Assembly (NCBI GenBank): GCA_046160545.1
Contig: JBJXGS010000224.1
Location: forward strand, 1 to 64,000
Reading direction: 5' to 3'
DNA length: 64,000 nt
From: JAEUOS01 sp046160545
Lineage (GTDB): Bacteria; Pseudomonadota; Gammaproteobacteria; Burkholderiales; JAEUOS01
This document shows, one piece after another, positions 55,925 to 64,000 of the stretch; position 1 is the stretch's first letter, and every line of letters begins with the position of its first letter. The notes beneath the pieces are model-generated. The model was not told the DNA's origin. It ran no database searches and was given only the letters and a program-made list of their open reading frames with translations. Made by a program: the position numbers and the translations under genes.

Positions 55925-57775
55925 CTATCGCAGCGCGTCCGCCGCGCCCGGGTCTTCGAGGCCGGCGGCAATGCGCAGGAAGGTGGTCGCCCTATGTCGG
56001 TACGCCGGGTCGGACGACACCCACTGACCGGCAAGCCGCGCCGCCACCAGCTTTGGCGCCAGCGCTTGCACGACCTGGAAAGCGGCTTGGGCGCGGGCGA
56101 ACTCGGCCATGCCGATCAGGTTGACCACAAGGCATATGTGCGGGGCCGGAAAGCCGGGCATTTCTCCGATTGCACGCTGTGCCCACTCGGACCCGCTGGC
56201 GAATTCCCCGGCATAGAAATACGCCCATGCCAGCATGGTGATGCGGACACCGCGCGTCGGGTCGCGCGGGCTAAGGCGTATCGCGCGCGTGGCGAACTCG
56301 ATGGCCTTCTGCGGATTGTCGTAGGTTGCCGGCGAGACCGCAAGGGATGCCAATGCAAACGCATCGTTCGGGTTCAGCTCATGCGCGCGCCGAATGTCCG
56401 CCAGCCCCAAGTCCTGTCGCCCGCTCAGGAACAGATGCAGGCCGCGCCATAGATATCCGACGTGATCGCCGCCGTCCATCTCGATCGCGCGCGTCGCCGC
56501 ATCGATACCTTCGTCGGTTGCAATGCCGCCCACAGCTGCAATGTCGAAGTAGACGCGCAGCCACTGGGCGAATGCGATCACCCGCAATGCGGCGCTACAC
56601 CGGGAGTCGATGGCGAGCGCGTCGCGCGCCACGCGAAGGGCCTCGTCACATGCGGCCAGGTCCGTCGTCCCGAAGGCAACCCACGCGACCGACCATCCGC
56701 GCATTGCCATCTCATGCGCAGTCAGGTTGCCCGGCCGCACGCGGTGCACCCGCTCGGCCTCGGACGACTCGACGTGCGGTGCAATCGCCGCGACGATCGA
56801 CTGCGTCACCTCTTCCTGGACCGCGAAGATGTCCTCCAGCACGCGGTCGTATTTTTCCGCCCAAACATGATTGCCCGTCGCCGCGTCGATCAACTGCGCG
56901 GTCACGCGGACGCGGTTGGCCGCGCGCCGGATGCTGCCTTCCAGAACGTAGCGCACCCCGAGTTCCCTTGCCACCGTGCGCACATCGACCGAGCGCCCCT
57001 TGTAGGTGAAGGTGCTGTTTCTCGCGATCACGAAAAGCGAACGAAAACGCGACAGCTCGGTGATTATGTCCTCGCTGATGCCGTCGGTGAAGTATTCCTG
57101 TTCGGGGTCGCCCGACATGTTGGCGAAAGGGAGTACGGCGATCGACGGCTTGTCGGGCAGCGAAAGGTCGATTTCCACAGGTCTAGCCGCGGGCCTGGAC
57201 TCGGCGCACCCCGCCGTGCGCAGCGCGAATGCGCGCACCGGATACGGTATGTTCTTGACTACCTGCTCGCCGCGGTCGTCGAAACTGGCGTCGACCTTGC
57301 CCTGGACCGCGGTGCGGATCGACTCGGACACCATGACCCTGCCCGGCTCGGCCAGACCCTCGAGGCGCGCGGCGATGTTGACGCCATCGCCGTACACCGT
57401 ACCGTCGGCTTTCTCAATCACATCGCCCAGGTGCACGCCGATGCGAAAAAGCATGCGGCGGTCTTCGGGAACAGCCTCGGCGAAGGCGTTGACCTCTTTC
57501 TGAACCGCAAGGGCAGCCGACACCGCTCCGGTAGCCGTCTCGAACAGCGCCAGCACCGAGTCGCCAGCCATGTCGATGACGCGCCCCTGGTTCGACTCGA
57601 TGCGGGCACGAAATACCGCGCGCGCTCCGTCCAGGGCGGCCACCGTCGCGCGGTCGTCGCCCGCCATCAGCCGCGAGTAGCCGGCAGCGTCTGCCGCGAG
57701 GATCGCCGCCAGGCGCTGCTTGAGATCTGCGACGCTCACCAGTGCGACCTTTCTTGCACTGGTCGATGGCAGCAT
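55925..57775 (-). CDS. Class III adenylate/guanylate cyclase with TolB-like and TPR domains
   Basis: A protein of about 616 residues. The class III cyclase domain (about 15-180) carries metal aspartates D29 (LAADAAGYSRLM) and D72 (MAGDSVLALF) and the transition-state N133/R137 in YGDGVNIAARLE. A TolB-like segment follows (about 209-330, with FTDGISEDIITELSR), then TPR-like helices to the C-terminus. No signal or membrane helix is visible. The ATG at 57775 has no ribosome-binding site; GTG at 57739, preceded by AAAGG, is a good alternative. The signal it responds to is unknown. Confidence 0.85.
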   Translation of the reverse strand: MLPSTSARKVALVSVADLKQRLAAILAADAAGYSRLMAGDDRATVAALDGARAVFRARIESNQGRVIDMAGDSVLALFETATGAVSAALAVQKEVNAFAEAVPEDRRMLFRIGVHLGDVIEKADGTVYGDGVNIAARLEGLAEPGRVMVSESIRTAVQGKVDASFDDRGEQVVKNIPYPVRAFALRTAGCAESRPAARPVEIDLSLPDKPSIAVLPFANMSGDPEQEYFTDGISEDIITELSRFRSLFVIARNSTFTYKGRSVDVRTVARELGVRYVLEGSIRRAANRVRVTAQLIDAATGNHVWAEKYDRVLEDIFAVQEEVTQSIVAAIAPHVESSEAERVHRVRPGNLTAHEMAMRGWSVAWVAFGTTDLAACDEALRVARDALAIDSRCSAALRVIAFAQWLRVYFDIAAVGGIATDEGIDAATRAIEMDGGDHVGYLWRGLHLFLSGRQDLGLADIRRAHELNPNDAFALASLAVSPATYDNPQKAIEFATRAIRLSPRDPTRGVRITMLAWAYFYAGEFASGSEWAQRAIGEMPGFPAPHICLVVNLIGMAEFARAQAAFQVVQALAPKLVAARLAGQWVSSDPAYRHRATTFLRIAAGLEDPGAADALR

Positions 57776-58218
57776 GGTTCGGCGCCGTTCCCGGGTGGCG
57801 GGGACGCGGGCGGCCATCCGTCATCAGGCGCCTCGATCCCTCGCCGTGGGCCACTGCCTCCGCTGGGCCGAAAGGACGGGTTCAGCTCTCTGCCCACACC
57901 ACCGCCCTGCGCTGCCCGATCCAGGCTTCGTATTGCCCCACGCATGCATTGCTGATGCGGCGGCCCTTGGCGGCGGCCATCGCGTCGGGCAACAACTTAG
58001 CCAGTGCGATCGACTGCGTGAGGTTCGCGTCGGTCACCACGCAGACCTCGATCGCCGCATGGTTGATCAGCATGTCCTCGATCGCTTCAAGGCGCGGCGC
58101 ATTTAGGACGACGGGCTGGCGCGCAGCCAGACCCTGTCCTGCAGGTACGTTCGCTGAGCTGGTTGCGGTGCAACTCGCACTCTGGAGGTTTCCGGTACCA
58201 CTTATAAGGCGGGCGGCC
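57776..58218. other. Gene-poor gap with one small coding-like stretch
   Basis: This 443-nt gap between the cyclase and YHS lipoprotein genes has no established gene. Its right part (58074-58150) is open in the same frame as the small reading frame listed separately, but no plausible start lies there. No repeat or transposon end is seen. Confidence 0.5.
57882..58073 (-). CDS. Possible small hypothetical protein or gene remnant
   Basis: A reading frame of 63 residues from ATG 58073, with GAGGAC just upstream. It has strong G/C bias at third codon positions, unlike most non-coding frames. The segment includes VCVVTDANLTQSIALAKLL. The frame stays open upstream for about 25 codons without a start, so it may be the 3' remnant of a longer gene. 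I recognise no family. Confidence 0.35.
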   Translation of the reverse strand: MLINHAAIEVCVVTDANLTQSIALAKLLPDAMAAAKGRRISNACVGQYEAWIGQRRAVVWAES

Positions 58219-58806
58219 CTACTTCTTCGCGCGGGCGACTTCCTCGGCAATCTGCGCGCCTGTCTTGTAGTGCGGCACCTTGCCCAGCGTGGTGCGCCAG
58301 GTGCGCTTGAAGAAGGCATTGGAGCCGTTGACCTCTTCCTTCCAGTACTTGTCGGCCAGCGCGATGTTCTTCGGCACATCCAGCAGGAAGCCGTCGCGCG
58401 AGCCCTTGCCGCCGAAGATGTAGAGCTTGCCGTCGCGCACCAGCCAGCTGTCGGCATCGCCGCCCCAGGGAATCGCATAGACGATGCCGTTGGCGCAGTA
58501 GCCGCCGTACTGCGGGATGTACTTCTCCGGCTCGCGGTCGAACATGGCCTTGTGCTCGGGCTTGGAAAAGCGGAAGGTCACGTCCTTGTAGACGCTCTTG
58601 ATCGTGGGCGATCCGCGGCGGTGGGTGTTTTCTGTGAAGTAGCTGACCACGTCGTGGCCGAACAGCATCAAGTGCCGGTCCTCGCCCTCGGACACGGCGT
58701 TGACCGGGCTCAAGCCCTTGCCGGGACTTTGCGTCAGGAGCGGCGCGCAGCCGCCCATGACTGTTGCGGCGATGAGGAGGCACAGTGTCGAGAGCGTACG
58801 GAACAT
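58219..58806 (-). CDS. YHS domain-containing exported protein
   Basis: A protein of 195 residues with a signal peptide and a weak lipobox (MGGC). A YHS domain (about 45-100) shows HDVVSYFTE, FSKPEHKAMF and YIPQYGGYCANGI. YHS domains are often metal-linked. The start at 58806 begins directly with the signal peptide. It is 79 nt after the hydrolase gene in the same direction. Confidence 0.87.
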   Translation of the reverse strand: MFRTLSTLCLLIAATVMGGCAPLLTQSPGKGLSPVNAVSEGEDRHLMLFGHDVVSYFTENTHRRGSPTIKSVYKDVTFRFSKPEHKAMFDREPEKYIPQYGGYCANGIVYAIPWGGDADSWLVRDGKLYIFGGKGSRDGFLLDVPKNIALADKYWKEEVNGSNAFFKRTWRTTLGKVPHYKTGAQIAEEVARAKK

Positions 58807-58885
58807 GGCGAACCCTTGTGGCGGGAAAGCGCTGATTCTAGGCCGGTCCCGGGCGCGCAGCCGTGGCCGATCGGCACCGGGGCTC

Positions 58886-59719
58886 TCAGTCCTTCTCTGC
58901 CAGAAAAGCCGCGATGGCCGGCCAGAAGCCGGTCGCCGTGTCCACGTCATTGTGGTCTGCGCCGGGTAGCTCGACCCAGCGCTTGGGACCGCGCCAGGTG
59001 TCGAAGAGGGCACGCGCGTGGCGCGGCGGGATCACCCGGTCGGCGCCCGCCACCACCGCGAGCAGAGGCGCTGAGATGCGCGCGGCGCGGGCACCGGCGT
59101 CGAACGGATGCTTGAGCAGCAGCGACACCGGGACAAAGGGATAGATGGAAGATGCGACGCTCCTGACGCTGTCCAACGGTGTGATCGCCACGACACGGGC
59201 GATGGGGCGCTCTGCGGCCAGGTGGACCGCGACCGCGCTACCCAGGCTGCGCCCCATGGCGACGACGCGCCGGGCATCGATGCCGGGCTGGGCGACGGCC
59301 CAATCATAGATCGCTAGCGCGTCGGCCAGGAATGCGGTTTCGCCCGGGTTGCCGGGGTTGCCTGCGTAGCCGCGGTAGTTGACCGCAAGGATCGCGTGAC
59401 CCGCCAGGCGCGGCTGCATGCCCGCCATCCAGGAGACTTCCTCGGCGTTGCCGCCGAAGTAGATGATGAGCGGCAGGGGCGCTGCCGCGCCCGCCGGGCG
59501 CGCCAGCCAGCCGTTGAGCGTCAGCTGGTCGGCGACCGGGACGCGCACGGCCTCGATGCCGGGTACCGCGGCGACCGATGCGGCGCGCGGCGCCGGCGGC
59601 GGATGGAACAGCATGCTGTCCTGCGCCAGGTAGAGCAGCAGGGGCAGGCCCAGGACGACGCAGGCGGCAATGGTCAGCATGCTGCGCAAAAATGGCAGGA
59701 AATCGTGCACGAAGGACAC
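58886..59719 (-). CDS. Alpha/beta hydrolase (membrane-anchored, Bem46-like)
   Basis: A protein of 277 residues with one N-terminal transmembrane helix (about 12-32) and an alpha/beta hydrolase fold. The nucleophile elbow is MGRSLGSAVA, with catalytic aspartate in GADRVIPP and histidine in GADHNDVD. The oxyanion region is YFGGNAEE. The substrate is unknown. It resembles the Bem46/YfhR group. Confidence 0.87.
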   Translation of the reverse strand: MSFVHDFLPFLRSMLTIAACVVLGLPLLLYLAQDSMLFHPPPAPRAASVAAVPGIEAVRVPVADQLTLNGWLARPAGAAAPLPLIIYFGGNAEEVSWMAGMQPRLAGHAILAVNYRGYAGNPGNPGETAFLADALAIYDWAVAQPGIDARRVVAMGRSLGSAVAVHLAAERPIARVVAITPLDSVRSVASSIYPFVPVSLLLKHPFDAGARAARISAPLLAVVAGADRVIPPRHARALFDTWRGPKRWVELPGADHNDVDTATGFWPAIAAFLAEKD

Positions 59720-59786
59720 GCGGGAATCTTACTCGCCGCCTGCCTCGTACAATGAGGGCCTCCTTAACCGATGAGTCCCGGCCTAC

Positions 59787-60752
59787 ATGTCCCATCGTTC
59801 ATTCCGCATCATTGCCGGTCTTGCGTTCAGCCTGGCGGGCGTATCCGCACTGGCGCAGCCCTTTCCGAGCAAGCCGATTCGCGTTGTCGTGCCCTTCCCG
59901 GCCGGCAGCGCCACCGACGCGATAGCACGTGTCATCACTCCTGCGGTTGCGCAGGCGCTCGGCCAGAGTCTGGTGATCGACAACAAACCCGGCGCAGATG
60001 GGGCGATCGCGGCGGCCGAGGTCGCCAAGTCCCCGGCTGACGGGCACACGCTGCTCTTCGCCACCAACAGCCCGATGGCTGCAGTACCGGCGCTGCGCAA
60101 GCAGCCGCCGTACGACCCAGTAGCGGACTTCGCACCGATCACCGATCTCGGCCGCTATACCTTTTTTCTGTTTGCCTCCGCAGCCTCGCCGTTCAAGACC
60201 CTGCCGGAAATGATCGCTCACGCCAAGGCCAATCCGGGCAAGCTCAACTATGCGACGGGCAACACCACCGGTATCGTCTCGTTCGCGCAAATGAACGCGC
60301 TGGCCGGCACCAGCATGACCCACGTGCCCTACAAGGGAGAGCCGGCCGCTGTCATCGACCTGGTCGCCAATCGCGTGCAGGTCATGTTCGCCACCATCAC
60401 GACAGGTGGCGCGCATACCCGCGAAGGCCGGCTCAAGGCGCTGGTCACGACCCTGCCGTCGCGCAGCCCGGCCATGCCGGATGTGCCGACGATCGCCGAG
60501 GCGGGAATGCCGCAGTTTTCGATGGTTTCATGGGCCGCATTGTTCGCACCGGCCGGCACGCCGCGCGATGTCATCACGCGGCTGAATCGCGAGTTCGTCG
60601 TCGCCATGCAGCGTCCGGAGGTCATAGCCGGCGCGGAGAAGCAGGCCTTCTTCCTGAGGTCCTCCACGCCGGAGCAGTTGGGCGCCTTCGTGCGCGAGCA
60701 GAAGGATTCGTACGCGCGCATCCTGCGCGAGGCTGGCGTACAGCCGGAGTGA
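59787..60752 (+). CDS. Bug family (TctC) tripartite tricarboxylate-type binding protein
   Basis: A periplasmic binding protein of 321 residues. The signal peptide ends ALAQP. Family landmarks are PIRVVVPFPAGSATD, NKPGADGAIAA, and LNYATGN. Bug proteins bind carboxylates and are greatly expanded in Burkholderiales. No TctA/TctB membrane genes are next to it, so it is an orphan. The gene is divergent from the hydrolase. Confidence 0.9.
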   Translation: MSHRSFRIIAGLAFSLAGVSALAQPFPSKPIRVVVPFPAGSATDAIARVITPAVAQALGQSLVIDNKPGADGAIAAAEVAKSPADGHTLLFATNSPMAAVPALRKQPPYDPVADFAPITDLGRYTFFLFASAASPFKTLPEMIAHAKANPGKLNYATGNTTGIVSFAQMNALAGTSMTHVPYKGEPAAVIDLVANRVQVMFATITTGGAHTREGRLKALVTTLPSRSPAMPDVPTIAEAGMPQFSMVSWAALFAPAGTPRDVITRLNREFVVAMQRPEVIAGAEKQAFFLRSSTPEQLGAFVREQKDSYARILREAGVQPE

Positions 60753-60779
60753 CGTTGCGCTTGCTGCCGTAGAGGTGGC

Positions 60780-61553
60780 GTGGTGCGGCCCGACTTGAAA
60801 ATGCTGGTTCGCTTAGTCGGGTTCGCCGTTGCGCTCGCTTGCACGGCGGCTGCCAGTGCAGAGAGCCTGACCGTCTTCGCTGCCGCCAGCCTGCGCGAGG
60901 CACTTGACGCCCAGGTACGGACCTTTGGCGCCAAGGCAGGGTCGGTGCCGCGCGTGGTCTACGCCGGCAGCAGCACGCTGGCCCGGCAGATCGAGCAGGG
61001 CGCGCCGGCGCAGGTGTTCATCTCGGCCGACATCGAGTGGATGGAATACCTGGCGACACGCCGCCGCATCGTCGCCGAGACCAGGCGCAATCTGGTCTCC
61101 AATCGCCTGGTGCTGATCGCGCCGACGGGAACAGGGTCGGAATTGCGCATAGAAAAGGGGATGGGCCTGGGCACGGCGCTGGCAGGCGGGCGACTCGCGC
61201 TCGCCAATCCGGACATCGTGCCGGCGGGGCGCTACGCGAAAAGTGCACTGCAGGCCCTGGGGGTGTGGCACGGCCTGAGCGCTGCGATCACCAATTCCGA
61301 GAACGTGCGTGCCGCGCTCATGCTGGTGGCGCGCCGCGAGGCGCCGCTGGGCATTGTCTATGCCAGCGACGCACGGGCCGAGCCGCGCGTGCGCGTCGTC
61401 GACACGTTTTCCGCCAGCCTGCACGCGCCCATCGTCTACCCCGCGGCGGTGATCGCGCCGGGCACACCGGCAGCGCGCGCCCTGGTCGAATATCTGGCGG
61501 GGCGCGAGGCGCAGGCTGTCTGGCGCGCGCACGGGTTCACGCTGCCCGAGTGA
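60780..61553 (+). CDS. modA: Molybdate-binding periplasmic protein ModA
   Basis: A solute-binding protein of about 257 residues with a signal peptide, then SLTVFAAASLREAL and the ligand segment YAGSSTLARQIEQGAPAQVF, split over residues 60-80. Starts are possible at GTG 60780, GTG 60783 (better spaced from AGAGG) or ATG 60801. It is first in modABC, with 64 nt to modB. Confidence 0.9.
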   Translation: MVRPDLKMLVRLVGFAVALACTAAASAESLTVFAAASLREALDAQVRTFGAKAGSVPRVVYAGSSTLARQIEQGAPAQVFISADIEWMEYLATRRRIVAETRRNLVSNRLVLIAPTGTGSELRIEKGMGLGTALAGGRLALANPDIVPAGRYAKSALQALGVWHGLSAAITNSENVRAALMLVARREAPLGIVYASDARAEPRVRVVDTFSASLHAPIVYPAAVIAPGTPAARALVEYLAGREAQAVWRAHGFTLPE

Positions 61554-61617
61554 GCCTGCTGCGCCACACCAGCTGCGGGTTCGCCGTTGGCGGACTCAAG
61601 CGGCGATAATTTCGCGC

Positions 61618-62313
61618 ATGCTTCTTCCGGAAGAGTGGGCGGTGGTTGCCCTTAGCCTCAAGGTGGCCGCAGCCGGCGTGATCGCCAGCCTGCCCCTGGC
61701 ACTGGTGGTCGCGTTGTTGCTGGCGCGCGCACGCTTTCCGGGCAAGACGCTGCTGGACGCGCTGATTCACCTGCCGCTGGTGTTGCCGCCGGTGGTGATC
61801 GGTTATTTCCTGCTGCTTGGTTTCGGTCGCCAGGGTCCAGTGGGCGCGTTCCTGGAACAGACTTTCGGGCTGGTGTTCGCGTTTCGATGGACCGGAGCGG
61901 CGCTCGCGGCGGCGGTCATGGGATTCCCGCTCATGGTACGCGCCATGCGTTTGAGCCTGGAGGCGATCGACGTGCGCCTCGAGTCGGCCGCGCGCACCCT
62001 TGGGGCCGGGCGCTGGCGGGTCTTTGCAGGCATCACCCTGCCGCTGGCGCTGCCCGGCATCATCACCGGGGCATTGCTCGCTTTCGCGCGCGCCCTGGGC
62101 GAATTCGGCGCGACCATCACCTTCGTCTCCAATATTCCGGGCGAGACCCAGACCCTGCCGCTGGCGATCTACAACCTGACCCAGATGCCCGGCGGCGAGG
62201 CGGCGATCCTGCGCCTGTGCGCGGTGTCGGTGCTGTTGTCCCTGATCGCGCTGGCGGCCTCGGAGTGGCTGACGCGGCGTTCGCGCGGGCCTGCTGCGGG
62301 AGCCGTGGCTTGA
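61618..62313 (+). CDS. modB: Molybdate ABC transporter permease ModB
   Basis: A permease of 231 residues with about five helices. It has the ModB features SLKVAAAGVIAS, HLPLVLPPVVIGYFLL and the coupling loop ESAARTLGAGRW, then ALGEFGATITFVSNIPGETQ. Its stop overlaps a TTG start of modC (TTGA). Confidence 0.93.
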   Translation: MLLPEEWAVVALSLKVAAAGVIASLPLALVVALLLARARFPGKTLLDALIHLPLVLPPVVIGYFLLLGFGRQGPVGAFLEQTFGLVFAFRWTGAALAAAVMGFPLMVRAMRLSLEAIDVRLESAARTLGAGRWRVFAGITLPLALPGIITGALLAFARALGEFGATITFVSNIPGETQTLPLAIYNLTQMPGGEAAILRLCAVSVLLSLIALAASEWLTRRSRGPAAGAVA

Positions 62314-63392
62314 GGATCGAGCTCGACATCACGCGTACCCTGGGCGCGTTCACACTCGAGGTGAAGTTCGCGGCCGACGCATCGGTGGTGGCGCTGTTCG
62401 GCCGCTCCGGCGCGGGCAAGACCAGCGTGGTCAATGCCATCACCGGATTGTTGCGTCCGGCTCGTGGCCGCATTGCCATCGACGGCGAAGTGCTGTTCGA
62501 CAAAGCGCGCGGCATCGATCTGGCCCCGGAAGCGCGCCGCGTCGGCGTGGTGTTCCAGGACGGGCTGCTTTTCCCGCACCTTTCGGTGCGCGCCAACCTG
62601 CTCTACGGCCACCGTGCCGGAGCGCGTATCGGCCTGGATGCGGTGGTGGCGCTCCTGGGGCTGGAGGCCCTGCTTGAGCGCCGCCCGGCCGGCCTGTCGG
62701 GCGGGGAAAAGCAGCGCGTCGCCATCGGTCGTGCGCTCCTTGCCGACCCGCGCGTGCTCCTCATGGACGAACCGCTGGCCTCGCTGGACAATCCGCGGCG
62801 CATGGAGGTGCTGCGCCATGTGGAGCGCGCGCGCGACGAACTGAAGCTGCCGGTGATCTATGTGAGTCATTCGGTGGCCGAGGTGACGCGCCTGGCCGAT
62901 CACGTCGTGCTGATGGACGCCGGCAGCGTGCTTGCCCAGGGGGCGGTCATGGACATCTTCAATCGCGCGGAGCTACGCCCGCACACCGGGCGCTTCGAGG
63001 GCGGTGCGCTCATCGAGGCCGAAGCGGTTGCCCATGACAGCGCAAATTTCCTGACGCAGTTTCGCTTTTCCGGCGGTCTTCTGGTCGCGCCCGGCCTGGA
63101 CGCGCCGCCGGGCACGCAAGTGCGCATGCGCATCCGCTCGCGCGACGTGGCGCTGGCCATCAAGCGCCCGGAGGGCATCAGCATCCGCAACATCCTGCCC
63201 GGGACGGTGGCATCCATCTCCGACCGCGGCGGTGCGATCGTGGAAGTGGCCGTGCGCCTGGGTGAGGTCCTGATCCCGGCCAGGATTTCGCGTCAGGCGA
63301 TGCTCGAACTGCAACTGGCGCCCGGCACGGCAGTCCACGTACTGATCAAGGCGATCGCCTTCGACAAGCGCAGTGTGGGGTTTTCGGGCTAG
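62310..63392 (+). CDS. modC: Molybdate ABC transporter ATP-binding protein ModC
   Basis: An ATPase of 360 residues with Walker A GRSGAGKTS, Q-loop VFQDGLLF, signature LSGGEKQRVAIGRA, Walker B LLMDEPLASLD and H-loop VSHS. A C-terminal TOBE/MOP domain (about 285-360) binds molybdate for feedback inhibition. The start is a TTG at 62310, overlapping modB; GGGAG lies just upstream, and no ATG fits. Confidence 0.92.
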   Translation: MRIELDITRTLGAFTLEVKFAADASVVALFGRSGAGKTSVVNAITGLLRPARGRIAIDGEVLFDKARGIDLAPEARRVGVVFQDGLLFPHLSVRANLLYGHRAGARIGLDAVVALLGLEALLERRPAGLSGGEKQRVAIGRALLADPRVLLMDEPLASLDNPRRMEVLRHVERARDELKLPVIYVSHSVAEVTRLADHVVLMDAGSVLAQGAVMDIFNRAELRPHTGRFEGGALIEAEAVAHDSANFLTQFRFSGGLLVAPGLDAPPGTQVRMRIRSRDVALAIKRPEGISIRNILPGTVASISDRGGAIVEVAVRLGEVLIPARISRQAMLELQLAPGTAVHVLIKAIAFDKRSVGFSG

Positions 63393-63465
63393 GCGGCATC
63401 CGTCGTCAGGCAAAGCGCGTAGATTCATGCATCGACGGCGACAGGCGCCGGATAAGGAGATTCGC

Positions 63466-63957
63466 ATGCAGCGTCGGGAATTCATGTTCGGGCTTGGTGT
63501 CCTGGCACCCTGGCCGGCATTTGCGCAGGACAAGGCGGCCGTCATTCGGCTCAAGAAAACGCCCGCGGAATGGAAAAAACTGCTGCCGCCGGAGCGTTAT
63601 CGCATCCTCTTCGAGGATGGCACCGAACCACCGGGGTCGAGCCCGCTCAATGGCGAGAAGCGGGCCGGCACGTTCATCTGCTACGCCTGCAACCTGCCGC
63701 TGTTTGACAGCGCGACCAAGTTCGAAAGCGGCACCGGCTGGCCGAGCTTCTACGATGTCATCAAGGGCGCCGTCGGAACCAAGAAGGACTTCAAGCTGAT
63801 CTTTCCGCGCACCGAGTACCACTGCGCGCACTGCGGTGGCCATCATGGTCATGTCTTCGACGACGGGCCCAAGCCGACCGGGCTGCGCTACTGCAACAAC
63901 GGGCTGGCGCTGACCTTCGTTGCCAAGGGCGAAAAGCTGCCGGCGCTGCGCACCTGA
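63466..63957 (+). CDS. msrB: Exported methionine-R-sulfoxide reductase MsrB
   Basis: A reductase of 163 residues for methionine-R-sulfoxide. The N-terminus MQRREFMFGLGVLAPWPAFA resembles a Tat signal (twin arginine RREFM), so it acts in the periplasm. Zinc cysteines are C72, C75, C120 and C123, and the catalytic cysteine is C143 in GLRYCNNG, with ESGTGWPSF and HHGHVFDDGP. No resolving cysteine is seen. The start is supported by AAGGAG. The remaining 43 nt of the window hold no gene. Confidence 0.93.
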   Translation: MQRREFMFGLGVLAPWPAFAQDKAAVIRLKKTPAEWKKLLPPERYRILFEDGTEPPGSSPLNGEKRAGTFICYACNLPLFDSATKFESGTGWPSFYDVIKGAVGTKKDFKLIFPRTEYHCAHCGGHHGHVFDDGPKPTGLRYCNNGLALTFVAKGEKLPALRT

Positions 63958-64000
63958 GCGCCGCCCGCCTGGGCGCGGACGGCGCTGCGCGTGCCAGGCG

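Noticed and set aside
56462..57955. Open frame of 497 codons antisense to the cyclase gene
   Set aside because: The cyclase strand has intact catalytic motifs in the right order; the antisense frame has none.

Overview
The window reads as a stretch of high-GC betaproteobacterial chromosome, probably from a Burkholderiales-like lineage. Evidence for this is the gene neighbourhoods (amgK/murU beside lptD-surA-pdxA, phoH-ybeY-lnt, trxA-rho-rpmE, ruvCAB-ybgC-tol-pal), an orphan Bug-type (TctC) periplasmic binding protein, two ubiquinone hydroxylases, a DsbC and complete outer-membrane machinery. I cannot name the genus. No phage, insertion sequence, integron, CRISPR array or obvious genomic island is visible. 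Genes are tightly packed, and many are joined by ATGA, TGATG, GTGA or TTGA stop/start overlaps that fix the start codons.

Layout. 1-685: the end of an rRNA operon (23S 3' end, 5S, strong intrinsic terminator). 821-18167 (minus): one unbroken co-directional run, amgK-azlC-azlD-murU-pepP-ubiH-dusB-fis-purH-ruvC-ruvA-ruvB-ybgC-tolQ-fkbM-tolR-tolA-tolB-pal-cpoB-yeeE. It covers peptidoglycan recycling, amino-acid export, ubiquinone, tRNA modification, nucleoid and purine functions, Holliday-junction resolution and the Tol-Pal envelope machine. 18305-22948 (plus): lptD-surA-pdxA, converging with overlap on lnt (minus, 22875-27645: small exported protein-miaB-phoH-ybeY-lnt). 27821-32282: a small unknown gene, a tRNA-CAU on the minus strand with its own consensus promoter, then panE, a second UbiH-family hydroxylase, dsbC and rpiA. 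32307-37906: yggX and argA (minus), divergent from hrpA (plus). 37933-44415 (minus): GT39 glycosyltransferase-pgi-MATE-cupin-GFA protein-methyltransferase. 44547-47253: rpmE, rho and trxA with an antisense cupin gene between rpmE and rho. 47385-53449 (plus): an addB/addA-like nuclease-helicase pair. 53530-63957: tungstate ABC transporter tupBCA, a class III adenylyl cyclase with a TPR tail, a YHS lipoprotein, an alpha/beta hydrolase, the Bug protein, molybdate transporter modABC and a Tat-type exported MsrB.

The most unusual arrangement is a FkbM-family methyltransferase gene placed inside the tolQ-tolR pair and translationally coupled to both (5905-6708). It would be made in step with the inner-membrane Tol motor, which suggests, but does not prove, a role in modifying an envelope component. 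Other points: azlCD embedded between amgK and murU; an LptD with only two cysteines; a 74-nt convergent coding overlap between pdxA and lnt; co-localised tungstate and molybdate importers; and a probable stringent-type dusB-fis promoter. Most of the rest is well-conserved housekeeping content.
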